From positions 1 to 14,905 of the forward strand of contig MLAK01001449.1 of assembly GCA_001839685.1 (NCBI GenBank): DNA of 14,905 bases. Reading direction: 5' to 3'. The notes under the pieces were generated by a model that saw nothing but the letters and a program-made list of their open reading frames with translations, was not told where the DNA came from and did no database searches. The position numbers and the translations under genes were made by a program. This DNA comes from Tritrichomonas foetus (lineage: Eukaryota; Parabasalia; Tritrichomonadida; Tritrichomonadidae). Each line of letters begins with the position of its first letter. The stretch's first letter is position 1. This document shows, piece by piece, positions 1 through 7,995 of the stretch.

Positions 1-704
1 TCTTCTTCTTCCTCCTCTTCTTCTGGTGGGAGTGCTTGTGCGAGATGAGCAGCATCCTCGGTAAACTCGTTTATGTTGTTTATGATGTCCCTCACTTCCT
101 CGTCTGTACTGTCGGAAATACTAAATATCCTTAACTCATCGTCTTCTGAGTATGACGATTTTATTTCTGGTATAGGTGAATTAGTTTCTGGTAGTATGTG
201 AGTGCTAATATGGCGAGGAGTGCATACATAATTCTTGTGCCATTTCTCGTATAACTGATTNAGCTTCTGTACCGCAAGTAATGGCTCTAAGGAACTTTTC
301 ATAACTCTTTCCACTTCTTGCCTCTCATCTGATTCCATCCATTTGTCAAATTCTTCTTGTTCCTCTTCTGTAGCATCATCTGTTATATGAGTTAATTTAT
401 CATACAAATCCAGTACTTCTCATGTGTTTTCTGTTATCTGTTCTGGTGGATCTATACATGGATTTACACATGTATTTTCACATGGATTTACACATGGTTT
501 TACACATGACTCATCCTGAGTACATGGATTTACACATGGCATATCTGCACATGGATTTACACATGGATTTACACATGTATCTTCCTGTGTATCTTGTGTA
601 TCATCGTCTGTATCGGTAGTAATTTGGGTAGCATTTTGGGTAGCATTTTCCTGTGTATCTTGTGTATCATCGTCTGTAGTANTGGTGGTGTAAAGTGGCA
701 ACGA
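1..704 (-). pseudogene. Acidic Cys-Pro-repeat ORF, cut by the window edge and broken by one stop
   Basis: Reading the minus strand from 704, the frame is open to the left window edge except for a single TGA at 420-422. The codons on both sides of this TGA are in the same frame, so it is one reading frame with one nonsense codon, not two genes. The part at 704-423 is Thr/Asp/Gln-rich and then carries ten cysteines, mostly in a Cys-Val-Asn-Pro-Cys pattern. The part at 419-1 is acidic and helical-looking, ending in a glutamate run that continues off the window. There is no good ATG at the right end (a TAG lies at 705-707), so the 5' end is missing or lies in the repeats. ATA isoleucine codons appear common here and rarer in the large gene next door, which fits a foreign or mobile origin. 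One unknown base lies at 261. I do not recognise the family. An uncharacterised protein of a large DNA transposon is a guess from context. A sequencing error at 420-422 is possible. Confidence 0.5.
457..678 (-). repeat. Short in-frame coding repeats within the acidic ORF
   Basis: The ten-base string CATGGATTTA occurs at 457, 481, 523, 550 and 562, always spaced by a multiple of three. It encodes the repeated Val-Asn-Pro-Cys unit on the minus strand. A 30-base direct repeat lies at 583-612 and 649-678 (encoding a Thr-Asp-Asp-Asp-Thr-Gln-Asp-Thr-Gln-like segment). Between its copies, the 13-base unit TGGGTAGCATTTT is repeated in tandem. All copies keep frame, so expansion happened under or near coding constraint. 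Confidence 0.8.
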
Positions 705-840
705 CTAGTAAATTACTATGGTAAAATTACTATGGTGAGAGAAATTTATGGTGGTGTAAAGTGGCAACGACTAGTAAATTACTATGGTAAAATTACTATG
801 GTGAGAGAAATTTATTGTGGTGTAAAGTGGCAACGACTAG
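683..840. repeat. 66-bp tandem repeat, about 2.4 copies
   Basis: Copies run 683-748, 749-814 and a partial 815-840, with near identity. Within each unit the short string AAATTACTATGGT appears twice in slightly varied form. The unknown base at 682 sits directly before the first copy, consistent with mixed reads at a repeat junction. The repeat is not open in any shared frame, so it is probably non-coding subterminal DNA of the neighbouring element. Confidence 0.9.
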
Positions 841-967
841 TAATTGTCATTAGCAAATAATTAGTAATTGTCATTAGTGTATGTCATTCGTTCTATCATT
901 AGTGTATGTCATTCGTTCTATCATTAGTGTATGTCGGTAGTGAGGAAAGTTCGTGAATAGTTCGTGA
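838..967. repeat. Short tandem repeats (24-, 25- and 11-bp periods)
   Basis: The 16-base string TAGTAATTGTCATTAG occurs at 838 and again at 862. A 25-bp unit is repeated at 872-896 and 897-921, with a third partial copy at 922-935. Then AGTTCGTGA recurs at 948 and 959, an 11-bp period. Together with the 66-bp array to the left, the tract is a chain of different small duplications leading up to the palindrome. Confidence 0.85.
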
Positions 968-1020
968 TAGGTCTACGGGGTGGTTCACCCAAACTTGGGT
1001 GGACCACAGTGTAGACCTAT
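967..1020. repeat. 54-bp near-perfect palindrome (hairpin or cruciform)
   Basis: The axis is between 993 and 994. The outer arms ATAGGTCTAC (967-976) and GTAGACCTAT (1011-1020) are perfectly complementary. The inner arms GTGGTTCACCCAA (980-992) and TTGGGTGGACCAC (995-1007) pair with one mismatch. The two arm pairs share one axis and are separated by three unpaired positions on each side. It is far richer in G+C than the surroundings. A transposon end, replication or recombination structure, or regulatory hairpin are all possible. Confidence 0.9.
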
Positions 1021-1408
1021 TATATAGGAGGCTGGACTTTATTTTTTGACTCTAATATTTAAACATATTCTGATCGTAGTTTTTTTTTATAATTTCTTAA
1101 AGTATACCTCCTTTGTGATTCAATAGGAACAAGAAATTTATTGTCTTTGTATGAAAAATAATTAAATGTTGAAAGAAATCCAAAATATGGCATTGGGTAG
1201 TCAAACCTGTGATAAAGACACATTTTATTCATATCTGCTCATAAACAAACGAAAATCTTTCATGTCATCATGCTATTCGATAAATATTAATTAGTAAAAA
1301 AAATCGCAAATTACTGGTATGTTCGATTTTGAGCTCACTCATAAAATATGAAATCATATAAATATTTATCATTTTTTATTTTTTATGGCACCTTTTCTAC
1401 ATGATTCG

Positions 1409-1417
1409 TTTGGCGCC
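1409..1417 (+). promoter_or_regulatory. E2F-like site TTTGGCGCC
   Basis: TTTGGCGCC matches the classical E2F/DP consensus (TTTSGCGC) and contains a GGCGCC palindrome that stands out in AT-rich spacer. It lies about 117 bp before the ATG at 1534. From memory, a GGCGC-containing promoter motif (M5) has been described for Trichomonas vaginalis; I could not verify the exact form. Chance occurrence cannot be excluded. Confidence 0.35.
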
Positions 1418-1509
1418 ATTTTATTCAAAAAGTTATTTTTGGTATAAATTAATTTGTGAGTTTTTTTCGGTTTCGTCGGTTAAGGACTGATTATTGAATC
1501 ACGGCAAAT

Positions 1510-1514
1510 TCATA
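1510..1514 (+). promoter_or_regulatory. Possible initiator TCATA
   Basis: TCATA fits the trichomonad initiator core TCA-Y-W and lies about 20 nt before the ATG at 1534. The core is short and AT-rich, so this is only a plausible start site. Confidence 0.35.
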
Positions 1515-1533
1515 AAAAATCGAAATTTTGCGC

Positions 1534-4500
1534 ATGTCACGAGTTTCCACAGAATCTTCATCGCCCATGAAGTCTGTGCCCCTCACGACCCTTTTCAAGA
1601 AACGCCAAGACGCTTTTTTCTCGTCTCTTCAACGGTTTCTCGCTGCAGTCGCGGACGATAAATATATTCAGCAAATGTTCGAAGACGAAAACTCGGCCAA
1701 CTATGTTCCAAAACGAATTTGTGAAATCATTTCGCTTATTTTACGCGACGATCGAGAACGATTTTTAATTACGGTATTGAATCGATTATCTTCAATTGAG
1801 GCCTGTTTTGGGGCTCAGCGGGCCAAAAAACTTGAAGAAATCGGGACCCGCCTCATCGAGTTGTCCTCCCAACAGAACAAAAAAGAAGCCGAACAAAGAA
1901 ATCTCATTCGATTGCTGAGGGAACAACTCGCTTCACTTCAAGCAGAGCTCGTAACGAAATTCGGGGCCCGTGCTAATGACGTTAACTACATTCCAAAGAT
2001 CAAAACCCAAGCCCGCGAATTATCCAAAATATCAAATGATTTAAGCCAAACCATGAAAACTTTTGAAAGCGTAATGAAGACGAGTTTTTCGCTTGCACGA
2101 AAAAAGGCAACCCATGTCATCACTTCCGTAATTGACCAATATGAGTCAGTTTCGCCTTCAAGTAACGAAATTGAATCAATGCGGGCCAGATGTGAAACAA
2201 AAATAAGCAAAACTCATAAAAAACTGCAGCAGGCAGCAGACATCATTCAACAGAAAAACGAGGAGCAGATGCAAATTGAAGCAGAGCTGAAAAACCTCAA
2301 AAAACAAACAAGAAATTCTTTGAAAGAAAAAGATGAAAGCATTGAAATTTTGAAACATCAACTTGAGGATATGAAAAGTGACTTAAGAAGGGCTGACCAA
2401 GAAGCTGACAACCTCACCCAGAAAGTGAGCGAATTGACGAAAATTAATCAAACTCTTCAAAGCGACCTTCAAAACAGCCAAAGAAAATATTCTCAAGCAA
2501 AAGATACTATTTTGTCTTTGAAAGATTCCGTTAAACAACTTGAATCAACTAAAATTCAACAAAGAAAAGAAAATGACTCAATGAAGAAGTTTTCAAATGA
2601 TTTATCTTCAGAAAACCAAAAATTATCATTAAACGTTCGCGAAGCTGAAAAAAGTATTAAAAAGCTTCAAGCTAATATTGAAATGCTTCAAAATGAAAAT
2701 CAACAAAAAGTGGCTGAAATTACTTCCGAAAAGAATGATGTAACAAAGTCTTTACGAAGCGCTGAAAAAATTAATCAACAATTAAAAGATATGCAAAGTG
2801 AAAATCAAAATAAGATTCAAATTCAAACAGCTCAAATTTCACAGCTTCAAGCACAATTAGAAAATGAAGAAAATGAATACATGAAATTAAAGAATCAAGC
2901 TGAATCTGAAGTGGCTATAAGAGATGATCAAATTTCTCAATTGACATCTGAAAATAAGAAAGCAAATAAACATATTAATGATTTCACAAATGAAATTCGG
3001 AAATTGAATTCAACTATTGAAGATAGAGATTCTACAATTGATCAATATAAAGAACAGACACAGAATTTGAATCGACAAATTAAGCAAAATGATAAGCAAT
3101 TCCAATTGCAATTATCGAAAGAACAAAATAATCATAAATCAGCAGTTCAAAAATTAAATGATCAGATTGAACAACTTCAGCAAGCATCAGAAGAACAAAA
3201 CCAAAATATTCAAAATCTTCAACAAGCCAATCAGGAACTGAAATTAGCCAATCAAAACCTTCAGAAATCGTTAACGAAAGAGCAAAATCAATATTCACAA
3301 GCTCAAGCTCAAATTGAGCAATTGAATCAATATCGAGAAGAACTTGAAGGGCAACTTGATCAAAGTTCTCAACAAATAAATCAGTTGAAAGCAACATTAG
3401 ATACTGCAAGCAATAAAATACAAAAAGAGAAAACAAATAATCAAAACGCCAGAAATGAAATTCAAAGAAATCAAACCGATATTTCTAATCTGAAAGATAA
3501 ATTGAAATCGGTGCAGAATGAATTAAAGCAGCAAATGCAATTATTTAACGATGTTACTTCCGAAAAAGATCAAAAGATTAAAGAATCAAAAGAAGACATT
3601 AAAAAATTGAATAAAACAGTCAAACAACTTACGAATGACAATAATCAAAAAGATTCTAATATTAAACAATTAAATGAGAAAACAGATGCATTGCAAACCA
3701 AATTAAAACAAAGTGAGCAAGCACTTAGAGCTAAAGAAGATGAACTTCAACAAGCCAATGATGATCATACCTCCCAAATTAATCAAAAGGAAGGAACTAT
3801 TCAACAATTAACTAATCAAATTCAAATGAATCAACATAGCTTGAAAGAAAGTATTGCACAAATAACAAAACAGAAACAACAAATCAAAAATGCCGAAAAA
3901 TTATCACGTGAACAAGCAATTGCAATTGATGAATTAAACAATGAAAGAAATGAACTTCGTGGAATTCTAAAAGCAACTACAAACGAACTCGAACAACAAC
4001 AAAACATAAATAGACAACAATATGATTCATTACGTCAAAGTGAAACTGCAAATAATGAATTACAAGAAGAAGTTCAGAAACTTATGGATGAAAAAACTGC
4101 AGCAACACTGAAAATCGAATCAATTACACATGAAAAATCTGATATTAAGAAAGAATTATCACGATCAAATAAATCTATTGCTAAACTTCAATCACAAATA
4201 GATAGTTTAACTGATGAATTACATCAAACTCAACAAAATGTTTTAACCAATGAAGAAGAAATTCATAAGAAGGAAGAAATTATTCGTTTACAAAAATCTG
4301 AAATTGAAGAAGATGAAAAAGCCAAGCAAAAGCTTACTTCCCAAATCAATGAAATGCAAAACACATTAAATGAAGCACAGTCTTTGATCATTCAATTAAA
4401 GGATTCTTTAACTGAGTCTAAAACTAAAAATTCTTACTTGAAGACACAAATTCAAGAAGTTAATGATCAACATCAACAAACACGTGAAGATCTTCATGAA

Positions 4501-6597
4501 ATGCAAGATACAGCTGAACAACTTCAACAAAATTTGAATGCAATGATCCGTGAAAATAAGAATCTTTCACGTGAACTTGAAAAGAAAGACCTTGAAATTG
4601 ATCATCTTAAAGAAACTTCAAAGTTGAATGAAACTCAACAAAATAAGAAAATCACAGATGCTCAAAATTTAATCGATGAAGTTGCTGCTAATTGTCAAGT
4701 TCATTCACTTACAGATCTTCCCCGTCTTGTTCAACAACTTCGTCAAGCTCTTGATGATAGAAATAATACTTTCAGTACATTGAAAGGCACCATGGAATTC
4801 AAGAATGATAATGATATCATTGAACGTGCACAGACATTATCTAAAGACAGTAATCAACTAAACAAACTCAAGAAAGAGCTTGATCTCGAATCAGTTGATG
4901 GAATTCCACAAACAATTAAAACTTTGGTTAAGGATAATCAAGCCTTTAAAGAATTCCAAAACAAACTTCAACAAGAATTAAATGTAAATGATGCTGAAGA
5001 TATTCTATCCAAAGTTCAAGATTATAAATTCTCAACAGAACATTTCGGCGAAATTGTTGATAGTTTATGTCAACTGTTCAATGTTGATAATGAAGATAAA
5101 TTATTTGATACACTTGAAGAAATCATGCATAATAAAAATGATTTTGAACGACGTGTTTGTGCATCAGTTAATGCCGATTCACCAGCTAATGCAATCAAAA
5201 GTATTTCTGATCTTAAACAGTCACTTAATAAGAAACAAGATTCAACAGCCAGGCTTTGCAGATTGCTCCAAATTGAAGATGAAGATGGAATTTATAATAC
5301 TGTATCAGAAATAATTGCACAAAATGAAGATATGAGTAATCGTGAAGAACAGTTAATGATTACATTAGCTGCAGACTCTCCAGATACTATACTTAAGCGT
5401 ATTGATGAACAAATGATTGAATTATCCAAATACACCAAATTGCTCGAAACCTTAGCTAATCTTACACAAGCTGATGGAGCTGAAATTGTTGATCGTGTTC
5501 AAGATATAATTAATGAAAACAGTGATATGAAGGCTCACCAGAAAGAAATTTGTGATATTTTGAAATTGAATTCTCTGAGCAAAATACCACAAAAATTAAA
5601 TAATCTCTCACAGACCAATTCCATTCTTTCTACTCTCTGCCAGATGCTAAATGTCGATTCTATCGATGAAATTAATCCAACTGTGATGACTCTCCTTGAA
5701 GCTAATCAGCAATACAATGATTTGAACAGTCTTTTCCCTGACGATCTTAGTTATACCAATCTTGATGAAAAAATCTCGAAATTAATTTCTGAAAACAATT
5801 CATTGAAATCTCAACGTGCGAGATTATCTGATTTACTCTCAAGTGAAGATCATGAAAAGGCAGTTTCTGATTTACTCCAAAATCTGAAAGATTCATCACA
5901 ATTATTCTCGCAACTTTTAGGTGTTTTGTCATCAACACCATTAAAGATATCATTCCCATTATCGAAATCTATTCGAGACCGTTTACTCGCCCTTGTTTCC
6001 GAATTCAAGGCGAAAACTGAAGCTTCACAAAAGCAAATAGATTCAATCATGAATCGCGCACTCACTTTAGGTTATACTGGCAGCAGTGTCGTTGAAGCTG
6101 TCGATTTCATCGCAGCCGCATTTGGTGAAAGTGAACGTCAAAGAAGTGTCGAAAAAATGCATCAAGAATTAATGGACGTTCGCGCAGTTTCCCAGAAAGA
6201 ACAGAGTTTGGCTGAGAAACAACTCAGTAAAGCTAAAAAGAAGAATGCTGAACTCAGACAGGTTGTTTCATCAACACAAGAAAAAGCAGCAACTAGAGAA
6301 GAAGAAATGTTACGTGAACTTGAAGAAGTTAAAGAAAAATTACGTCTTGTTCAAGATGATCTTTTCGGTGAAAGAAAGATCCATGAAGAACTCGTTCGAA
6401 TTCTTGGTGGCCAAGCTGCAGATTCTGAATATTTGAAATCAAAACTAAATGAGAGAGAGTTTAATATATTAGTTAAATCTGAAAAAACGCGAAAATTGGT
6501 AGAACAAATGAATTTGAAGAATCAAGAACATGATCAAATTCTTGCAAAACAAAGGAAAACACGTGAAGATGTTTTGGCAATTGCCGGTTTGTCTTAA
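1534..6597 (+). CDS. Giant Gln/Asn-rich coiled-coil protein with a C-terminal 33-residue repeat array
   Basis: The ATG at 1534 is preferred to an upstream in-frame TTG at 1528, giving 1687 residues in one uninterrupted exon. Residues 1-130 look like a compact helical head. From about 130 to 1045 the sequence is almost continuous heptad-like coiled coil, very rich in Gln, Asn, Lys and Glu and almost lacking Pro and Gly. Residues about 1056-1465 switch to 13 tandem units of roughly 33 residues. Residues about 1470-1687 are again helical and charged, ending in Gly-Leu-Ser. No signal peptide, membrane segment, motor or catalytic motif is visible. Such proteins in trichomonads usually act as cytoskeletal, centrosomal or Golgi tethers, but the specific role is not shown here. 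Database searches will probably return generic hits to myosin tail or golgin coiled coils, which should not be read as orthology. The first 450 bp are richer in G+C than the middle. It converges on the phosphatase gene at 7009. Confidence 0.93.
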   Translation: MSRVSTESSSPMKSVPLTTLFKKRQDAFFSSLQRFLAAVADDKYIQQMFEDENSANYVPKRICEIISLILRDDRERFLITVLNRLSSIEACFGAQRAKKLEEIGTRLIELSSQQNKKEAEQRNLIRLLREQLASLQAELVTKFGARANDVNYIPKIKTQARELSKISNDLSQTMKTFESVMKTSFSLARKKATHVITSVIDQYESVSPSSNEIESMRARCETKISKTHKKLQQAADIIQQKNEEQMQIEAELKNLKKQTRNSLKEKDESIEILKHQLEDMKSDLRRADQEADNLTQKVSELTKINQTLQSDLQNSQRKYSQAKDTILSLKDSVKQLESTKIQQRKENDSMKKFSNDLSSENQKLSLNVREAEKSIKKLQANIEMLQNENQQKVAEITSEKNDVTKSLRSAEKINQQLKDMQSENQNKIQIQTAQISQLQAQLENEENEYMKLKNQAESEVAIRDDQISQLTSENKKANKHINDFTNEIRKLNSTIEDRDSTIDQYKEQTQNLNRQIKQNDKQFQLQLSKEQNNHKSAVQKLNDQIEQLQQASEEQNQNIQNLQQANQELKLANQNLQKSLTKEQNQYSQAQAQIEQLNQYREELEGQLDQSSQQINQLKATLDTASNKIQKEKTNNQNARNEIQRNQTDISNLKDKLKSVQNELKQQMQLFNDVTSEKDQKIKESKEDIKKLNKTVKQLTNDNNQKDSNIKQLNEKTDALQTKLKQSEQALRAKEDELQQANDDHTSQINQKEGTIQQLTNQIQMNQHSLKESIAQITKQKQQIKNAEKLSREQAIAIDELNNERNELRGILKATTNELEQQQNINRQQYDSLRQSETANNELQEEVQKLMDEKTAATLKIESITHEKSDIKKELSRSNKSIAKLQSQIDSLTDELHQTQQNVLTNEEEIHKKEEIIRLQKSEIEEDEKAKQKLTSQINEMQNTLNEAQSLIIQLKDSLTESKTKNSYLKTQIQEVNDQHQQTREDLHEMQDTAEQLQQNLNAMIRENKNLSRELEKKDLEIDHLKETSKLNETQQNKKITDAQNLIDEVAANCQVHSLTDLPRLVQQLRQALDDRNNTFSTLKGTMEFKNDNDIIERAQTLSKDSNQLNKLKKELDLESVDGIPQTIKTLVKDNQAFKEFQNKLQQELNVNDAEDILSKVQDYKFSTEHFGEIVDSLCQLFNVDNEDKLFDTLEEIMHNKNDFERRVCASVNADSPANAIKSISDLKQSLNKKQDSTARLCRLLQIEDEDGIYNTVSEIIAQNEDMSNREEQLMITLAADSPDTILKRIDEQMIELSKYTKLLETLANLTQADGAEIVDRVQDIINENSDMKAHQKEICDILKLNSLSKIPQKLNNLSQTNSILSTLCQMLNVDSIDEINPTVMTLLEANQQYNDLNSLFPDDLSYTNLDEKISKLISENNSLKSQRARLSDLLSSEDHEKAVSDLLQNLKDSSQLFSQLLGVLSSTPLKISFPLSKSIRDRLLALVSEFKAKTEASQKQIDSIMNRALTLGYTGSSVVEAVDFIAAAFGESERQRSVEKMHQELMDVRAVSQKEQSLAEKQLSKAKKKNAELRQVVSSTQEKAATREEEMLRELEEVKEKLRLVQDDLFGERKIHEELVRILGGQAADSEYLKSKLNEREFNILVKSEKTRKLVEQMNLKNQEHDQILAKQRKTREDVLAIAGLS
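4699..5940 (+). repeat. Protein-coding array of about 13 units of 33 residues
   Basis: Units begin near 4699, 4798, 4885, 4984, 5083, 5173, 5272, 5371, 5470, 5566, 5653, 5743 and 5842. Seven of the twelve spacings are exactly 99 bases; the others are 87, 90 or 96. Each unit opens with a hydrophobic residue, then Asp/Asn-Ser/Asp-x-Asp/Glu-x-Ile, then x3-Val/Ile-x2-Leu/Ile, a frequent Asn in the middle, and a closing Leu-x3-Leu-x. Examples are ADSPDTILKRI, VDSIDEINPTV and IEDEDGIYNTV. The pattern suggests two helices per unit. DNA identity between units is low, so the array is old and kept at protein level. Confidence 0.8.
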
Positions 6598-6598
6598 A
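6595..6598 (+). terminator. TAAA polyadenylation-like signal overlapping the stop codon
   Basis: The TAA stop of the coiled-coil gene is followed by A, forming TAAA, and a second TAAA follows within a few bases. Overlap of the stop with the TAAA signal is known for trichomonad genes. Confidence 0.5.
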
Positions 6599-7008
6599 TA
6601 AATATTGGATTATTATACATATTAAATTTCAATTTGTATATTAATATATTAAATTTCAACTGTTTTTAATGAAATCATTTCTTTGAAATGATAAATTTAT
6701 CTAAAAACTTCTAAAAAAATAATTCATCGTCACAAATGAATTGTTGATAAAGATAACAAATATATATGTAAGAATACTAACACATTGAGTATTGGCATTT
6801 TCATTCGAAATTGTAGCAAGTCAAAAATCACATTAACTTTACGATTTAAAAAATCAAATAACAAAATAGAAAATCATGTTGATACACATTGATATATATA
6901 TATATATAAACATTACAAGCAAATAAGGAAATTAAAAGGAAATAAAAATTGGTGTTCCAAATGTTTCTAAAATTCGAATTTTTACACAAAAACTTTTCTA
7001 TAAAAAAA
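6598..7008. other. Convergent 3' spacer
   Basis: This lies between two genes that end toward each other. ATATTAAATTTCAA is repeated at 6619 and 6646. A small hairpin with arms ATCATTTC and GAAATGAT lies at 6674-6692. A TA microsatellite lies at about 6892-6908. No coding content is seen. Confidence 0.7.
6981..6984 (-). terminator. TAAA polyadenylation-like signal of the PP1 gene
   Basis: On the minus strand TAAA lies about 25 nt past the TAA stop at 7009-7011, in the usual distance for trichomonad 3' ends. It is a four-base motif in AT-rich DNA, so support is modest. Confidence 0.35.
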
Positions 7009-7980
7009 TTAATACTTGATGGTGTCACTGATAATCCTGCCATAAGAAGGTGTTTGCGGCCTCCTTTTCGCTTTTAGTGCTGACCCCGACTCTCTTCGAT
7101 TTGGGTCAATGAACGTAAACGTGCATTTCAGCCCCTCGTCGACGTTCAGCATCGCTGCTTTATTTCTGAATTCCTTGCAGTAGTCGGGTGCAGAGAAAAC
7201 CGTCAAAACCGTTTGGTTTGGATGGAAAGGGAACTCGTAGCCGGCGTCGACCACCTGGTGGGCTCGGCAGATCAAGTCGAAGTCGTTTTTCTTCAGGAAC
7301 GAATTGACGACGTCTGCCCCGTACGTGAATGACGCGCCCCGGTCGGACATTTTGAAGCCGCTGTGATATGCTGATGGATCTGACCAGAGGAGGTCGGTAA
7401 TCAGGCCCTGCTCAGGGACCTCCAGCGGCCTCTGGAGGCGCTTGATGTCATTCAATGTTCTCAAATCGGGGGAAAGCCCTCCATGCACACAAAATATTCT
7501 ATCGGATATAACCGCCGCAATTGGGAGCCATTTGAATACCTCTGTGAACTGGAGCCATATGTCCTGGCTGTATCGAATCACGCACTCGCCCAGAAAGCCG
7601 TATAGTTTTGAAATATCGAAGGTTTCATGATTTCCTCGAAGTAGCCAAATTTTGTCTGGATATTTGACTTTCAACGCGAGCAGTAATGAAAAAGTTTCGA
7701 CGCTGTTGTCGCCGCGATCGACGTAATCACCCAAAAATAAATATTTTGTGTCTGGAAGCGGTCCCCCGAGTTTCAAAAAGTGGAGTAAATCGAAAAATTG
7801 GCCATGAACATCGCCGCAAATTGTGAGTGGAGCTGATAAATCGAGCAGGACGGGTTCATTTGCTAATACTTTGATTGCTTCTTTACAGAGATGCTTTAAA
7901 TCGTCTGAATTTAATTTAATCGTGATATCACTCGGAACTGCTGTGAGAAGTTTCTTTAAAATGCGATCGATTCTGTTCAT
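7009..7980 (-). CDS. PP1-type serine/threonine protein phosphatase catalytic subunit
   Basis: This 323-residue protein removes phosphate from Ser/Thr residues using a two-metal centre. All PPP-family signature blocks are present in order: GDVHG (56-60), GDYVDRG (84-90), RGNHE (115-119), HGG (166-168), DLLWSDP (196-202), RAH (239-241) and SAPDYC (263-268). The metal ligands and catalytic His are therefore intact. LICRAHQVV and the overall length point to PP1 rather than PP2A or PP2B. Asp replaces the usual Asn in the SAPNYC loop, while the Tyr and Cys that matter for toxin binding in PP1 are kept. The C-terminal tail (about 295-323) is basic and unlike standard PP1 tails. The gene is clearly richer in G+C (33 of 60 bases at 7321-7380) than the second phosphatase. 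The ATG at 7978-7980 is the only sensible start. Substrates and targeting subunits cannot be read from sequence. Confidence 0.97.
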   Translation of the reverse strand: MNRIDRILKKLLTAVPSDITIKLNSDDLKHLCKEAIKVLANEPVLLDLSAPLTICGDVHGQFFDLLHFLKLGGPLPDTKYLFLGDYVDRGDNSVETFSLLLALKVKYPDKIWLLRGNHETFDISKLYGFLGECVIRYSQDIWLQFTEVFKWLPIAAVISDRIFCVHGGLSPDLRTLNDIKRLQRPLEVPEQGLITDLLWSDPSAYHSGFKMSDRGASFTYGADVVNSFLKKNDFDLICRAHQVVDAGYEFPFHPNQTVLTVFSAPDYCKEFRNKAAMLNVDEGLKCTFTFIDPNRRESGSALKAKRRPQTPSYGRIISDTIKY

Positions 7981-7990
7981 TTATTTATGC

Positions 7991-7995
7991 AATGA
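7991..7995 (-). promoter_or_regulatory. Initiator-like TCATT before the PP1 gene
   Basis: On the minus strand TCATT (within TTTCATTGC) lies about 10-15 nt before the ATG. It matches the trichomonad initiator core TCA-Y-W at its typical distance. Confidence 0.55.

Larger units (their letters stand above)
1..1020. mobile_element. Probable right end of a repeat-bordered mobile element
   Basis: An outward-reading ORF of unusual composition is followed by a dense series of tandem repeats (about 583-970) and a 54-bp palindrome (967-1020). Immediately beyond lies ordinary AT-rich spacer leading to a host-type gene. Repeat-rich subterminal DNA is typical of large DNA transposons, and Maverick/Polinton elements are known to be abundant in trichomonads. 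No terminal inverted repeat partner, target-site duplication, integrase or polymerase can be seen inside this window, so the class and exact boundary are inference. Confidence 0.35.
1021..1533. other. Spacer upstream of the coiled-coil gene
   Basis: AT-rich and without an open frame of note. The only distinctive motifs are the GC-rich site at 1409-1417 and the initiator-like TCATA at 1510-1514, both listed separately. The promoter of the downstream gene should lie here. Confidence 0.6.

Noticed and set aside
422..619. Plus-strand frame rich in Met, His, Leu and Tyr
   Set aside because: It is the reverse shadow of the Cys-Pro repeats; the repeated DNA keeps both strands open.
594..860. Plus-strand frame of 88 codons across the 66-bp repeat
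   Set aside because: It is open only because 66 is a multiple of three; it contains an unknown base and has no domain character.
967..1020. tRNA-like look: a seven-pair GGTCTAC/GTAGACC stem and GGTTCACCC resembling a T-loop
   Set aside because: The span is only about 48-54 bases, the inner arms form one long hairpin on the same axis, and no D or anticodon arm can be drawn.
3080..3436. Minus-strand frame of 118 codons inside the coiled-coil gene
   Set aside because: Shadow of the CAA/GAA/AAA-rich coding strand; hydrophobic Leu/Phe runs result from complementing those codons.
1534..6597. Naming the large protein as myosin, golgin or a viral inclusion protein
   Set aside because: Only generic coiled-coil composition supports this; no motor head, GRIP domain or other diagnostic motif is present.
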